DNA of 64,000 bases from Pseudonocardia sp. DSM 110487. Lineage in GTDB: Bacteria > Actinomycetota > Actinomycetes > Mycobacteriales > Pseudonocardiaceae. Shown here one piece after another: positions 37,680 through 46,518 of this stretch (its first letter is position 1; every line of letters begins with the position of its first letter). The notes under the pieces are model-generated. The model had not been told where the DNA came from. It did no database searches and saw only the letters and a program-made list of their open reading frames with translations. Made by a program: the position numbers and the translations under genes. Location of the stretch: positions 1,116,001 to 1,180,000 of the forward strand of contig NZ_CP080521.1 of NCBI RefSeq assembly GCF_019468565.1. The letters are read 5' to 3'.

Positions 37680-38006
37680 GTGACGTACGTGATCGCCGAG
37701 CCCTGCGTCGACCTGCTCGACAAGGCGTGCATCGAAGAGTGTCCGGTGGACTGCATCTACGAGGGCGGGCGGATGCTCTACATCCACCCCGACGAGTGCG
37801 TCGACTGCGGTGCGTGTGAGCCGGTCTGCCCCGTCGAGGCGATCTACTACGAGGACGACGTGCCCGAGCAGTGGAGCGCCTACACCAAGGCCAACGTCGA
37901 CTTCTTCGACGAGCTGGGCTCACCCGGCGGCGCCTCGAAGGTCGGCAAGGTCAACCGGGACGTCGAGCCGGCCCTGAGCCTGCCGCCCCAGCAGCACGAC
38001 GAGTGA
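37680..38006 (+). CDS. fdxA: Seven-iron ferredoxin
   Basis: A 108-residue ferredoxin starting [20 protein letters not shown], the classic FdxA/FdxC N-terminus. Cysteines in [10 protein letters not shown] and [14 protein letters not shown] form one [3Fe-4S] and one [4Fe-4S] site. It carries electrons to oxidoreductases or cytochrome P450s. GTG 37680 has GTGGAGGA about 8 bases upstream. Its stop overlaps the dapC GTG (GTGA at 38003-38006); the ferredoxin-dapC pair is also conserved in mycobacteria (Rv1177-Rv1178). Confidence 0.95.
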   Translation: MTYVIAEPCVDLLDKACIEECPVDCIYEGGRMLYIHPDECVDCGACEPVCPVEAIYYEDDVPEQWSAYTKANVDFFDELGSPGGASKVGKVNRDVEPALSLPPQQHDE

Positions 38007-39085
38007 GGTTCGCGCTCCCGGACTTCCCGTGGGACAGCCTCGCCGAGGACAAGGCGCTCGCGGGCGCTCACCCCGGCGGGATCGTCGACCTCTCCGTCGG
38101 CACCCCGGTGGACCCCGTCCCCGCCGTCGTGCGCGCCGCTCTCGCGGGCCCGGCGGCCGACGTCCCGGGCTACCCGACCACGCACGGTCCCGCGTCGTTG
38201 CGCGAGGCGATCGCCGGGTCGCTGCAGCGGCGGTTCGGCGTCACCGTCGATCCGGTCCCGGTGCTGCCGACCATCGGCTCCAAGGAGCTCGTCGCGTGGC
38301 TGCCCACGCTGCTCGGGCTCGGCGCCGAGCACACGGTGGTGATCCCGGAGCTCGCCTACCCCACGTACGAGGTCGGGGTCCGGCTCGCGGGGGCGCAATT
38401 CGTCCGGTCCGACTCCACCACGGCGCTCGGTCCACGCCGCGTGGCGCTCGTGTGGCTGAACTCGCCGTCCAACCCGACGGGCCGCGTGCTGCCGGCCGAG
38501 CACCTGCGCAAAGTCGTCGACTGGGCGCGCGAGCGGGGCGCCGTGGTCGCCTCCGACGAGTGCTACCTGTCGCTGTCCGACAGTGCCCTCTCGGTGCTGC
38601 ACCCTGACGTCTGTGGTGGCTCCCACGAGGGGCTGCTCGCCGTCCACTCGATGTCGAAGTCGTCCAGCCTCGCCGGCTACCGGGCCGGGTTCGTCACGGG
38701 CGACCCCCGGCTCGTCGCCGAACTGCTGGAGGTGCGCAAGCACGCCGGGATGATGGTGCCCCGGCCGGTGCAGGCGGCGATGGCGGCCGCGGCTTCCGAC
38801 GACGCGCACGTCACCGAGCAGGCGCAGGTCTACGCCCGGCGCCGTGTGCGGCTGCGTGCCGCGTTCGAGGCGGCCGGCTACCGGATCGACCACTCCGATG
38901 CGGGCCTCTACCTGTGGGCCACGGCCGGCGAACCGGGCCGAGTGACGGTCCGGCGCCTGGCAGAGGCCGGCATCCTCGTGGCGCCAGGTGAGTTCTACGG
39001 CCCGACCGGGATCCAGCACGTGAGGGTGGCCCTGACGGCGACGGACGAGCGGATCGAGGCCGCGGTGGAGCGCCTGAAGGCCTGA
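38003..39085 (+). CDS. dapC: Succinyldiaminopimelate transaminase
   Basis: A 360-residue class I/II PLP aminotransferase. It has [11 protein letters not shown] at the start and [14 protein letters not shown]. The PLP Lys is in [17 protein letters not shown] (near 220), and a phosphate-binding YRAGF follows. It converts N-succinyl-2-amino-6-ketopimelate and glutamate in the succinylase branch of lysine/diaminopimelate synthesis. Context supports DapC: the gene lies between the ferredoxin and dapD/dapE. GTG 38003 is translationally coupled to the ferredoxin. Confidence 0.9.
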   Translation: MRFALPDFPWDSLAEDKALAGAHPGGIVDLSVGTPVDPVPAVVRAALAGPAADVPGYPTTHGPASLREAIAGSLQRRFGVTVDPVPVLPTIGSKELVAWLPTLLGLGAEHTVVIPELAYPTYEVGVRLAGAQFVRSDSTTALGPRRVALVWLNSPSNPTGRVLPAEHLRKVVDWARERGAVVASDECYLSLSDSALSVLHPDVCGGSHEGLLAVHSMSKSSSLAGYRAGFVTGDPRLVAELLEVRKHAGMMVPRPVQAAMAAAASDDAHVTEQAQVYARRRVRLRAAFEAAGYRIDHSDAGLYLWATAGEPGRVTVRRLAEAGILVAPGEFYGPTGIQHVRVALTATDERIEAAVERLKA

Positions 39086-39112
39086 CGGCGGGGAGCGCGG
39101 TCCGCCTCCGCG

Positions 39113-40048
39113 TCAGTTCGCGTGCAGCGCCTCGTTCAGCGCGATGCCCTCGCCGGTGCGGGGGAGGGCCTCCACCGCGCCCGTCACCGAGTTGCGGCGC
39201 AGCAGGACGCCGTTCTGGCCGGACAGGGTGCGGGCTGCGGCCGTGCTCCCGTCCGGGAGCGTGACCTTCGTGCCGGCCGTGACGTACAGGCCCGCCTCCA
39301 CCACACAGTCGTCGCCGAGGGAGATCCCGATCCCGGCGTTGGCGCCGATCAGGCACCGCTCGCCCACCGAGATCACCTCCTTGCCGCCGCCCGAGAGCGT
39401 CCCCATGATCGACGCGCCGCCGCCGACGTCGGAGCCGTCGCCGACGACGACGCCTGCGGAGATGCGCCCCTCGACCATCGACGCGCCGAGCGTGCCGGCG
39501 TTGAAGTTCACGAAGCCCTCGTGCATCACCGTGGTGCCGGCGGCGAGGTGGGCGCCGAGCCGGACGCGGTCGGCGTCGGCGATGCGGACCCCTTCCGGCA
39601 CCACGTAGTCGGCCATCCGGGGGAACTTGTCCACGCCGTACACGGCCACCGGGCCGCGGACGCGCAGGCGGGCGCGGGTGAGCTCGAAGCCCGCCGCGGG
39701 GCAGGGGCCATGACTGGTCCATACGACGTTGGCGAGCACGCCGAAGATGCCGTTCATGTTCGCCTCGTGCGGGGCGATCAGCCGGTGGCTCAGCAGGTGC
39801 AGCCGCAGGTAGGCGTCGTGGGCGTCGGCGGGCGGGTCGGCGAGCGACGCGATCGCGGTGCGCACGACGACGGTCCGCACGCCGCGGGCATCATCAGTGC
39901 CCTCGAGCGGCTCCAGGTCGGCCGTCACATCCGGGGCCTCGGGTCCCAGCGCCGGGCTGGGGTACCAGGTGTCCAGGACGGTGCCGTCGGCGGCGATGGT
40001 GGCCAACCCGGTGCCGGAGGCACCCTCGATGCGAAGTGCGCTGCTCAC
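39113..40048 (-). CDS. dapD: Tetrahydrodipicolinate N-succinyltransferase, actinobacterial type
   Basis: A 311-residue protein. The C-terminal two-thirds is a left-handed beta-helix of hexapeptide repeats ([60 protein letters not shown]). The N-terminal domain [21 protein letters not shown] is typical of the actinobacterial DapD group. It transfers succinyl from succinyl-CoA to tetrahydrodipicolinate. It is convergent with dapC and divergent from dapE, sharing the 139-bp control region with the nested dyad. Confidence 0.95.
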   Translation of the reverse strand: MSSALRIEGASGTGLATIAADGTVLDTWYPSPALGPEAPDVTADLEPLEGTDDARGVRTVVVRTAIASLADPPADAHDAYLRLHLLSHRLIAPHEANMNGIFGVLANVVWTSHGPCPAAGFELTRARLRVRGPVAVYGVDKFPRMADYVVPEGVRIADADRVRLGAHLAAGTTVMHEGFVNFNAGTLGASMVEGRISAGVVVGDGSDVGGGASIMGTLSGGGKEVISVGERCLIGANAGIGISLGDDCVVEAGLYVTAGTKVTLPDGSTAAARTLSGQNGVLLRRNSVTGAVEALPRTGEGIALNEALHAN

Positions 40049-40096
40049 GGCCCCACGCTAACGGCCGCTGCCCCCGCCGGAGGACGGGGGCGGAGC

Positions 40097-40168
40097 GACT
40101 TCACACATCCAGCCCCGACTTCACACAGAGCCGGCCTTGTGTGAAGTCAGTCCAAGGTCTGTGAAGTG
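40097..40168. promoter_or_regulatory. Nested four-site dyad between dapD and dapE
   Basis: GACTTCACACA at 40097-40107 and again at 40117-40127, then TGTGTGAAGTC at 40138-40148 and TCTGTGAAGTG at 40158-40168. The same-direction copies are 20 bp apart, and both pairs share one symmetry centre near 40132.5. The site is 20 bp before the dapE GTG and 49 bp before the dapD ATG. The arrangement suggests a two-dimer operator; a transcribed double hairpin or a repeat-family insertion is the alternative. Confidence 0.6.
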
Positions 40169-40187
40169 CGCCCAGTAGCGTCGTGGC

Positions 40188-41249
40188 GTGCGATCCCTCG
40201 ACCTGGCCGGTGAACCCGTCGAGCTCTGCGCCGCGCTCGTGGACGTGCCCAGCGTCTCGGGCGACGAAGGGGAGCTCGCCTCCGCGCTCGAGGCCGCCCT
40301 GCGTGCGCAGGCGCCGCACCTGCGGGTGCAGCGGTCCGGCCACGCGGTGCTGGCCCGCACCGAGCTGGGCCGGGACAAGCGGGTGCTGCTGGCCGGGCAC
40401 ATCGACACCGTGCCGATCGCGGGCAACGTCCCCAGCCACCGCGACGGTGGCCTGCTCTACGGCTGCGGTACCTCGGACATGAAGGCGGGCGACGCCGTGT
40501 TCGCCCACCTCGCGGCCGCGTTGCCGGACCCGCGCCACGACCTCACGTTCGTCTTCTACGACTGCGAGGAGGTGGAGGCCGTCCGCAACGGGCTGGGGCG
40601 GATCGAGCGCGAGCACCGCGACTGGCTCGCCGCCGACCTCGCGATACTCGGCGAGCCGACGAACGGCGCCGTCGAGGCGGGCTGCCAGGGCACGCTGCGG
40701 GTGGACGTCGCGGTCCGCGGGCGGCGGGCCCATTCGGCGCGCTCATGGCTGGGGGACAACGCCGTCCACAAGGCAGAGGCCGTGCTGCACCGGCTCGCCA
40801 CCTACCCGGCCCGCGAGGTCGACATCGACGGCTGCCGCTACCGGGAGGGCCTGCAGGCGGTGCGGATCGCGGGCGGGGTGGCGGGCAACGTTGTGCCCGA
40901 CGAGTGCGTGGTGACCGTCAACTTCCGGTTCGCACCCGACCGGGACGCTGCGGCGGCCGAGAAGCACGTGCGCGAGGTGTTCGACGGTTTCGAGGTCGTC
41001 CTCACCGATCTCTCACCGGGCGCGTTGCCCGGTCTCGGCGAGCCCGCGGCGCAGGAGTTCCTCGCCGCAACGGGCACCGAACCCACCGCCAAGCTCGGCT
41101 GGACCGACGTGGCGCGGTTCGCCGCACTCGGCATCCCGGCGTTGAACTACGGCCCCGGCGACCCGAACCTCGCCCACACCCGTGACGAGCACGTCGACCC
41201 GCGGAAGATCACGGAGGCCGTGGACGTCCTCCGCCGTTTCCTCGGCTGA
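40188..41249 (+). CDS. dapE: Succinyldiaminopimelate desuccinylase
   Basis: A 353-residue M20 metallopeptidase-fold enzyme. It has [13 protein letters not shown] (metal His/Asp near 70-74), [15 protein letters not shown] (metal Asp), YDCEEVEA (catalytic and metal Glu) and a dimerisation domain [18 protein letters not shown]. It cleaves succinyl-LL-diaminopimelate. GTG 40188 starts just after the nested dyad, leaving little room for a leader, so transcript and coding start may nearly coincide. Confidence 0.95.
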   Translation: MRSLDLAGEPVELCAALVDVPSVSGDEGELASALEAALRAQAPHLRVQRSGHAVLARTELGRDKRVLLAGHIDTVPIAGNVPSHRDGGLLYGCGTSDMKAGDAVFAHLAAALPDPRHDLTFVFYDCEEVEAVRNGLGRIEREHRDWLAADLAILGEPTNGAVEAGCQGTLRVDVAVRGRRAHSARSWLGDNAVHKAEAVLHRLATYPAREVDIDGCRYREGLQAVRIAGGVAGNVVPDECVVTVNFRFAPDRDAAAAEKHVREVFDGFEVVLTDLSPGALPGLGEPAAQEFLAATGTEPTAKLGWTDVARFAALGIPALNYGPGDPNLAHTRDEHVDPRKITEAVDVLRRFLG

Positions 41250-41275
41250 CACGCGGGCTCACTACCCTGGCCTGC

Positions 41276-42040
41276 ATGAGCACGGACGGGGTCCGACGAC
41301 CCGAGGAGAAACAACGCGGCCCCGTGGTGCTGCGCCGCGAGCGGCGCAACGAGCCCACCACCACCGACCAGCGGCTGCTCGACTCGCGTGGCCCGAGCGA
41401 CTGGGTGCACACCGACCCATGGCGGGTGATGCGCATCCAGGCCGAGTTCGTCGAGGGCTTCGGGATGCTCGCGGAGCTGCCGCGCGCGGTCACCGTGTTC
41501 GGCTCGGCGCGCACGGCGCGTGACCACATCGAGTACGCACAGGGCCGAGCGCTGGGTACGGCGCTCGCGGAGGCCGGCTTCGCGGTGATCACCGGTGGCG
41601 GCCCCGGCGCGATGGAGGCGGCCAACAAGGGCTGCTCGGAGGCCGGCGGGTTCTCGGTGGGCCTCGGGATCGAGCTGCCGTTCGAGCAGGGCCTCAACGA
41701 CTGGGTCGACCTGGGCATCAACTTCCGCTACTTCTTCGCCCGCAAGACCATGTTCGTGAAGTACTCGCAGGCGTTCGTCTGCCTGCCCGGCGGGTTCGGC
41801 ACCCTCGACGAGCTGTTCGAGGCGCTCACGCTGGTGCAGACGAAGAAGGTCACCAAGTTCCCGGTGGTCCTGCTGGGCAGCGAGTACTGGGGCGGGCTCT
41901 ACGACTGGATCAAGACCACGGTGCTCGGCCACGGAAAGATCGGCGAGAAGGACCTCGCGCTGCTGCACCTCACCGACGACGTGGACGACGCGGTGAAGAT
42001 CGTGCAGGAGGCGTGGCGGGCGTGGGAGGAGGCACATTGA
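41276..42040 (+). CDS. LOG-family protein (TIGR00730, lysine decarboxylase-like fold), larger copy
   Basis: A 254-residue Rossmann-like protein. It has VTVFGSARTARDH, the phosphate-binding GGGPGAMEAANKG and the family signature LPGGFGTLDELFEA. The LOG family includes cytokinin-nucleoside-phosphate phosphoribohydrolases that cut the base from nucleoside monophosphates. The bacterial role is often nucleotide breakdown, and here it is unproven. The N-terminal 45 residues (charged, VLRRERRNEPTTTDQR) are an extension seen in the longer members. It overlaps the second LOG gene by 4 bp. Position matches mycobacterial Rv1205. Confidence 0.9.
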   Translation: MSTDGVRRPEEKQRGPVVLRRERRNEPTTTDQRLLDSRGPSDWVHTDPWRVMRIQAEFVEGFGMLAELPRAVTVFGSARTARDHIEYAQGRALGTALAEAGFAVITGGGPGAMEAANKGCSEAGGFSVGLGIELPFEQGLNDWVDLGINFRYFFARKTMFVKYSQAFVCLPGGFGTLDELFEALTLVQTKKVTKFPVVLLGSEYWGGLYDWIKTTVLGHGKIGEKDLALLHLTDDVDDAVKIVQEAWRAWEEAH

Positions 42041-42594
42041 CCGGGCCGCGGTCCGTATGCGTGTACTGCGGGTCGATCGAGGGCCTTCCCGAGCGCTACC
42101 TGCACCTCGCCGCCGATGTCGGCAGCCAGATCGCCGCCCGCGGCTGGCAGCTCGTGTCCGGCGGCGGGAAGGCGGCGATGATGGGCGCCCTCGGCGCGGC
42201 GGCCCGTGCCGGCGGGGCGCGCACCACCGGGGTGATCCCGCAGGCGCTGGTCGACCTGGAGTGGGCGGACCACGACTCCGACGAGCTGCTCATCGTCGAG
42301 ACGATGCGCGAGCGCAAGGCGCTCATGGAGGCGCACGCCGACGCGTTCCTCGCGCTGCCCGGCGGTGTGGGCACCTGCGAGGAGCTGTTCGAGGTGTGGA
42401 CGGCGGGCTACCTGGGCATGCACGGCAAGCCGGTGGTGCTGCTCGACCCCGACGGCCACTACTCCGGGCTGCTGGAGTGGGTGCGCGGGCTGGGCGAGCG
42501 AGGGTTCGTGCGCCCAGAGGCGATCGATCGGCTCGTCGTCGCCACCGACGTGTCCGAGGCACTCGACGCGTGCGCGAAGCCCCTGGATTCTTGA
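42037..42594 (+). CDS. LOG-family protein (TIGR00730), shorter copy
   Basis: A 185-residue protein. It has SVCVYCGSIEGLPERY, GGGKAAMMGALG with a GG-x-x-G-x-M-G phosphate loop, and LPGGVGTCEELFEVWT; the PGGxGT signature is intact. It matches the canonical bacterial LOG length. The start is taken as TTG 42037 (TTGA overlap with the previous stop), with GGAGGAGG about 5 bases upstream; a GTG at 42013 would add eight residues with a worse ribosome site. Two LOG genes in tandem may act on different nucleotides. Confidence 0.88.
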   Translation: MTGPRSVCVYCGSIEGLPERYLHLAADVGSQIAARGWQLVSGGGKAAMMGALGAAARAGGARTTGVIPQALVDLEWADHDSDELLIVETMRERKALMEAHADAFLALPGGVGTCEELFEVWTAGYLGMHGKPVVLLDPDGHYSGLLEWVRGLGERGFVRPEAIDRLVVATDVSEALDACAKPLDS

Positions 42595-42595
42595 C

Positions 42596-43453
42596 GTGTA
42601 CCTCGGCGCACGCGCCTACGACGAATCCGCCCGGCTCGTCATGGGGATCGTCAACGCAACGCCCGACTCGTTCTACGACCGGGGGCGCGCGTACGCGTTG
42701 ACGCCTGCGCTGGAGCAGGTCGCGGAGATGGTGGCCGACGGCGCCGACGTCATCGACGTGGGTGGGGTGAAGGCGGGCCTTGGCCCCGATGTCCCGCCCG
42801 CGCAGGAGATCGCCCGCATCGAGGCGCTGGTGGGATGCGTGCGGGAGAGACACCCCGACGTCGCGATCAGCGTCGACACCTGGCGCGCCGAGGTGGCCCG
42901 CGCCGTGCTGCCGGCCGGAGCCGACCTCGTGAACGACGCATGGGGCGGTCACGACCCGCGGCTCGCCGAGGTGGCCGCGGAGTTCGGGGCAAGCCTCGTG
43001 TGCACCCACACCGGCGGGCTCGCCCCGCGCACCTACGCCCGCCGGGTGCGGTACCCGGATCTCATCGGCGACGTCACGCGGTTCCTCGACGCGCTCGCCG
43101 AGCGGGCGATCGCCGTGGGGGTTGCGCCGGACCGGATCGTGCTGGACCCGGGGCACGACTTCAACAAGAACACCTGGCACTCGCTCGAACTCACCCGCCG
43201 CCTCGACGAGCTCGTGCGGCTGGGCAGGCCGGTGCTGGTCGCGCCCTCCAACAAGGACTTCGTCGGCGAGACGCTCGGCCTGCCCGTGGACGAGCGCCTC
43301 GAAGGCACGATGGCCACGATCGCCGTCTGCGCGTGGCTGGGTGCGCGCATCTTCCGGGTACACGAGGTCCGGCAGGCGCGCCGGACGGTGGACATGGTCA
43401 CATCGATCATCGGAGATCGCCCACCCGCACGCGTTGTGAGGACCCTCCCGTGA
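42596..43453 (+). CDS. folP2: Dihydropteroate synthase-like protein (FolP2 type)
   Basis: A 285-residue TIM-barrel protein. It has VMGIVNATPDSFYDRG, DVIDVGGVKAGLG, ISVDTWRAEVA, VLDPGHDFNKNTWHSL and a C-terminal RIFRVHEVRQARRTVD. These match pterin-binding DHPS, with Asn-Ala-Thr-Pro-Asp-Ser in loop 1, but DPGHDFNKN replaces the usual DPGFGFGK-like loop, as in mycobacterial FolP2, which does not replace FolP1. Position before gpgS agrees with FolP2 (Rv1207). GTG 42596 starts two bases after the previous gene. Confidence 0.85.
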   Translation: MYLGARAYDESARLVMGIVNATPDSFYDRGRAYALTPALEQVAEMVADGADVIDVGGVKAGLGPDVPPAQEIARIEALVGCVRERHPDVAISVDTWRAEVARAVLPAGADLVNDAWGGHDPRLAEVAAEFGASLVCTHTGGLAPRTYARRVRYPDLIGDVTRFLDALAERAIAVGVAPDRIVLDPGHDFNKNTWHSLELTRRLDELVRLGRPVLVAPSNKDFVGETLGLPVDERLEGTMATIAVCAWLGARIFRVHEVRQARRTVDMVTSIIGDRPPARVVRTLP

Positions 43454-43466
43454 AGGAGTGAGGCCC

Positions 43467-44396
43467 GTGGACCCGGTCATCGAGGAGTGGTTCGCCCGGC
43501 GGACGTGGCAGGACCCCCGCTGGAGCGTCGAGGAGCTGGTTGCGGCGAAGTCGGGCCGCCGGGTGTCGGTGGTGCTGCCTGCGTTGGACGAGGAGGCCAC
43601 GGTCGGGGCGATCGTCGCCGCGATCGTGCCCCTGACCAGGGGACCGGCATCGCTCGTCGACGAGCTGGTGGTCGTCGACTCCGGCTCGACCGACCGCACG
43701 ATCGAGGTCGCGGCGGCCGCCGGTGCGCGGGTGGTGCTGCGCACCGACGTGCTGCCGGAGCTCCCGCCCGTGCCGGGCAAGGGCGAGGTGCTGTGGCGTT
43801 CGCTCGCCGCCACCACCGGCGACATCGTCTGCTACCTCGACTCCGACCTGGTCGACTTCGATCCCGGCTTCGTGCCCGCGCTGCTGGGCCCGCTCCTCAC
43901 CGAGCCCGGCGTGGCGCTGGTGAAGGGCTTCTACCGGCGCCCGCTGCGCCTCGAGACCACCATGGCCGACACCGGCGGAGGACGCGTCACGGAGCTGCTC
44001 GTGCGCCCGCTGCTCGCCGCGCTGCGCCCCGAGCTCGCCGGGATCGTGCAGCCGCTCGGCGGCGAGTACGCCGGCACCCGGGAACTGCTCGAATCGGTGC
44101 CGTTCGCGCCGGGGTACGGGGTGGAGATCGGGCTGCTGCTCGACACGTACGCCCGGCTCGGCCTCGACGGGCTCGCCCAGGTCAACCTCGGCGTGCGCAA
44201 GCACCGCAATCGGTCGCTGCTGCAGCTGGGGGTGATGGCCCGTGAGATCCTCTCGGCGGCGCTGCTGCGCTGTGACGTCCCCGACGCGGGAGGCGCGCTC
44301 ACCCAGTTCGTGCAGGTCGAGGGGGAGTGGCTCCCATCGACCAGCCCGGTGGGTGCCCCCGATCGACCCCCGATGAGACAGGTGCTCGTGCGTTGA
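43467..44396 (+). CDS. gpgS: Glucosyl-3-phosphoglycerate synthase
   Basis: A 309-residue GT81-type retaining glycosyltransferase. It has VSVVLPALDEEATVG, VVVDSGSTDRT, the metal-binding YLDSDLVDF and a PFAPGYGVEIGLLLDTYARLG acceptor region. It makes glucosyl-3-phosphoglycerate, the first step of methylglucose lipopolysaccharide synthesis. GTG 43467 is chosen because GAAGGAG lies about 8 bases before it; a GTG at 43458 overlaps that site. Position after folP2 matches mycobacterial Rv1208, and glgA/glgC of the same pathway follow nearby. Confidence 0.93.
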   Translation: MDPVIEEWFARRTWQDPRWSVEELVAAKSGRRVSVVLPALDEEATVGAIVAAIVPLTRGPASLVDELVVVDSGSTDRTIEVAAAAGARVVLRTDVLPELPPVPGKGEVLWRSLAATTGDIVCYLDSDLVDFDPGFVPALLGPLLTEPGVALVKGFYRRPLRLETTMADTGGGRVTELLVRPLLAALRPELAGIVQPLGGEYAGTRELLESVPFAPGYGVEIGLLLDTYARLGLDGLAQVNLGVRKHRNRSLLQLGVMAREILSAALLRCDVPDAGGALTQFVQVEGEWLPSTSPVGAPDRPPMRQVLVR

Positions 44397-44423
44397 TCTC
44401 CCGCGCGTGATGGGATCAGCGGG

Positions 44424-44780
44424 GTGGGGACCGCGCTGATCTACCTTCTGGTCGTCGCGGCAGTCGGGGCCGCGCTCTTCGGGCTCGCCGCGCTCGTGTT
44501 CGGGCGGGGCGAGGAGCTGGCGCCGCTGCCGCCCGGCGCGACGCCCACCCGGTTGCCTGCTGGCGAGATCGACGGCGACGACGTACGCGAGCTGCACTTC
44601 CAGCAGGCGCTGCGGGGTTACCGGATGGACGAGGTGGACTGGGTGCTCGACCGCCTCGCCGATCAGTTGGACCGCGCGGGTGTGCAGCGTGACGGCCTAC
44701 TGGCGAGGGTCGCCGAGCTGGAGTCCGCGCTCGCGTCGGCAGCGCCCGGCCCCGAGGTGAGGGCGGAGGGCGAGCGGTGA
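44424..44780 (+). CDS. Small DivIVA-domain membrane protein (Rv1209-like)
   Basis: A 118-residue protein with one N-terminal membrane helix (LIYLLVVAAVGAALFGLAALVFG) and a DivIVA-type segment, LHFQQALRGYRMDEVDWVLDRLADQ, where RGYRMDEVD matches the RGY-x-x-x-x-V-D core. A short coiled coil ends the protein. Position after gpgS matches Rv1209. The GTG 44424 N-terminus is natural. Overlaps the SRPBCC gene by 4 bp (GTGA). Confidence 0.85.
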   Translation: MGTALIYLLVVAAVGAALFGLAALVFGRGEELAPLPPGATPTRLPAGEIDGDDVRELHFQQALRGYRMDEVDWVLDRLADQLDRAGVQRDGLLARVAELESALASAAPGPEVRAEGER

Positions 44781-45241
44781 CCCGCGTCGAGGTCGGCGAA
44801 GCGGTCGAGGTCGGAGCGCCCGCCGAGGTGGTCTGGCACACGGTGACCGACTGGGCGAGTCAGGGTGAGTGGATGCTCGGCACCCGTGTCCGGCCGACGA
44901 GCGGAGGCGACGGCAGGCGGCTCGGCGCCATCCTCGAGGCGGTCACCGGTTTCGGGCCGCTCGGGGTCACCGATCGCATGGAGATCGTCGAATGGAGCCC
45001 GCCGCGGCGCTGCGTGGTGCGCCACCTCGGGCGGGTGGTGCGCGGAGACGGCGTGTTCGAGGTGTTGCCCCTCGGCCCGGAGCGCGCCCGGTTCAGGTGG
45101 TCGGAGCTGCTCGACCTTCCGCTGGGGCGGCTCGGTGCACTCGGCTGGGCGGTGGTGCGGCCCGCGTTCCGCGCCGGGCTGGTGTTCTCGCTGCGACGCC
45201 TGGAGCGTCGGTGCGAGGCGGTATACCGTTCCGGTGCTTGA
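44777..45241 (+). CDS. SRPBCC-family protein
   Basis: A 154-residue START-like fold protein. It begins VEVGEAVEVGAPAEVVWHTV, has VTDWASQGEWMLGTRVRPTSG, and ends in a basic helix PAFRAGLVFSLRRLERRC. Probably binds a hydrophobic ligand; function not known. GTG 44777 overlaps the preceding stop. It overlaps the glycosylase gene by 8 bp, so these genes are transcribed together. Confidence 0.85.
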   Translation: MTRVEVGEAVEVGAPAEVVWHTVTDWASQGEWMLGTRVRPTSGGDGRRLGAILEAVTGFGPLGVTDRMEIVEWSPPRRCVVRHLGRVVRGDGVFEVLPLGPERARFRWSELLDLPLGRLGALGWAVVRPAFRAGLVFSLRRLERRCEAVYRSGA

Positions 45242-45806
45242 GCCCACTACCGACGGCCGCGCTCGCTGCGGCTGGGCCGGTTCCGCGCCGGAATACATCG
45301 CGTATCACGACGACGAGTGGGGTCGCCCGCTCCACGGCGTCACCGCGTTGTTCGAGCGGCTGAGCCTCGAAGCGTTCCAGTCCGGCCTGTCGTGGCTGGT
45401 CATCCTGCGCAAGCGCCCTGCGTTCCGCGCCGCGTTCTCCGGGTTCGACCCGGCCGCCGTCGCCGCCTTCGACGAGTCCGACGTGCAGCGGCTGCTCGGC
45501 GACGCCGGGATCGTGCGCAACCGGGCGAAGATCGAGGCCACGATCCACAACGCGCGCCACGTCCTCACCTTGGACCAGCCGCTCGACGAGCTGCTCTGGT
45601 CGTTCGCCCCCGACCCGGCCTGCCATCCGCGGCCCGCGACGCTCGCGGACGTGCCTGCCACCACCCCGGAGTCGGTGGCGATGGCCCGCGCGCTCAAGCG
45701 GAAGGGGTTTCGGTTCGTCGGACCGACGACGTGTTACGCGCTCATGCAGGCGGCCGGGCTGGTAGATGATCATGTCGCGGACTGCTGGCGAGCAGCGACG
45801 GCCTGA
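45234..45806 (+). CDS. tag: DNA-3-methyladenine glycosylase I
   Basis: A 190-residue HhH glycosylase. The N-terminal Zn/active-site motif RCGWAGSAPEYIAYHDDEWG, LSLEAFQSGLSWLVILRKR and the C-terminal CYALMQAAGLVDDHVADCW (Zn ligands His and Cys) are all present. It removes 3-methyladenine from DNA. Start GTG 45234 overlaps the previous gene and gives an eleven-residue N-terminus before the conserved Arg-Cys. Matches mycobacterial tagA. Confidence 0.94.
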   Translation: MLEPTTDGRARCGWAGSAPEYIAYHDDEWGRPLHGVTALFERLSLEAFQSGLSWLVILRKRPAFRAAFSGFDPAAVAAFDESDVQRLLGDAGIVRNRAKIEATIHNARHVLTLDQPLDELLWSFAPDPACHPRPATLADVPATTPESVAMARALKRKGFRFVGPTTCYALMQAAGLVDDHVADCWRAATA

Positions 45807-45974
45807 CTGCGGACGGTGAACGACCTGGCTGGTTGATCGCTCCGGTTGCACCCCTGTCCGTCGGATGAGGAAAGATGTTCCCAGCATCCTCGCCGCGCGC
45901 TACGCCCGCGCAGCGGCAACGAACCCCGCGATGCCAACGGCTCTGGCCACTAACGACGACGGAGGAGGCAGGAG

Positions 45975-46142
45975 ATGGCGGCGATGAAGCCCCGGACCGG
46001 CGATGGTCCCCTGGAGGTGACCAAGGAGGGTCGGGGCATCGTGATGCGCGTCCCCCTCGAGGGTGGCGGCCGCCTGGTCGTCGAGATGTCGGCGGAAGAA
46101 GCGAGTGACCTCGGCGACGCACTCAAGGCCGCCTCCGGCTGA
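45975..46142 (+). CDS. DUF3117 small protein (Rv1211-like)
   Basis: A 55-residue protein, MAAMKPRTGDGPLEVTKEGR followed by GIVMRVPLEGGGRLVVEMSA and EEASDLGDALKAASG. This is a highly conserved actinobacterial DUF3117 protein of unknown function, sitting between tag and glgA as in mycobacteria. It has an exceptional ribosome site (GGAGGAGGCAGGAG). A strong hairpin terminator follows at 46182-46223. Confidence 0.93.
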   Translation: MAAMKPRTGDGPLEVTKEGRGIVMRVPLEGGGRLVVEMSAEEASDLGDALKAASG

Positions 46143-46181
46143 GCGCACACGCCCCTGACCCCGGGGCAGTCGGTACCGACC

Positions 46182-46223
46182 AACGGCACCGACGGACGGC
46201 ACGCGCCGCCCGTCGGTGCCGTT
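46182..46223 (+). terminator. Strong hairpin terminator after DUF3117 gene
   Basis: AACGGCACCGACGG (46182-46195) pairs perfectly with CCGTCGGTGCCGTT (46210-46223) around a 14-nt loop. It starts 40 bp after the stop and lies before the convergent zinc-ribbon gene (ending at 46255), so it may serve both strands. Confidence 0.8.
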
Positions 46224-46254
46224 CGTCGTTTCCCTAGTGTTCCGGTTCGGGACA

Positions 46255-46443
46255 CTAGAGCGCACTCTCGGCCGGTTCGCGCACGGCTTCGACCTCCGTG
46301 CCCACGGCCGGGGCGAGCGTCACGAGCTGGATCGTGACGTCCCCGCACACGCACCGCCGGTACCGCACCCACCCCTGTGACGTGTGGTGCGTCGACAGCA
46401 CCGTCGCCTCGTTGCTCGGCCACCCACACCGCGCGCACCGCAT
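46255..46443 (-). CDS. Small zinc-ribbon-like protein
   Basis: A 62-residue protein with CARCGWPSN near the start and YRRCVCGDVT in the middle: two Cys pairs (C-x2-C and C-x-C) about 26 residues apart, a likely zinc ribbon. The rest is beta-rich (IQLVTLAPAVGTEVEAV). No family recognised. ATG 46443 has GAGGGGAGGG upstream. It is divergent from the CGNR zinc-finger gene, with a 75-bp gap that is unusually AT-rich for this genome. Confidence 0.65.
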   Translation of the reverse strand: MRCARCGWPSNEATVLSTHHTSQGWVRYRRCVCGDVTIQLVTLAPAVGTEVEAVREPAESAL

Positions 46444-46518
46444 GGCTGCGCCCTCCCCTCGGTAATAACCGTTGCTGCTTGGCATCTTACAGGGTGCGGC
46501 TGTGGTAGTAATAGCCCA

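Noticed and set aside
40183..40482. Alternative plus-strand frame at the dapE start
   Set aside because: The dapE frame has intact metal-binding motifs; the other frame is compositionally a shadow.
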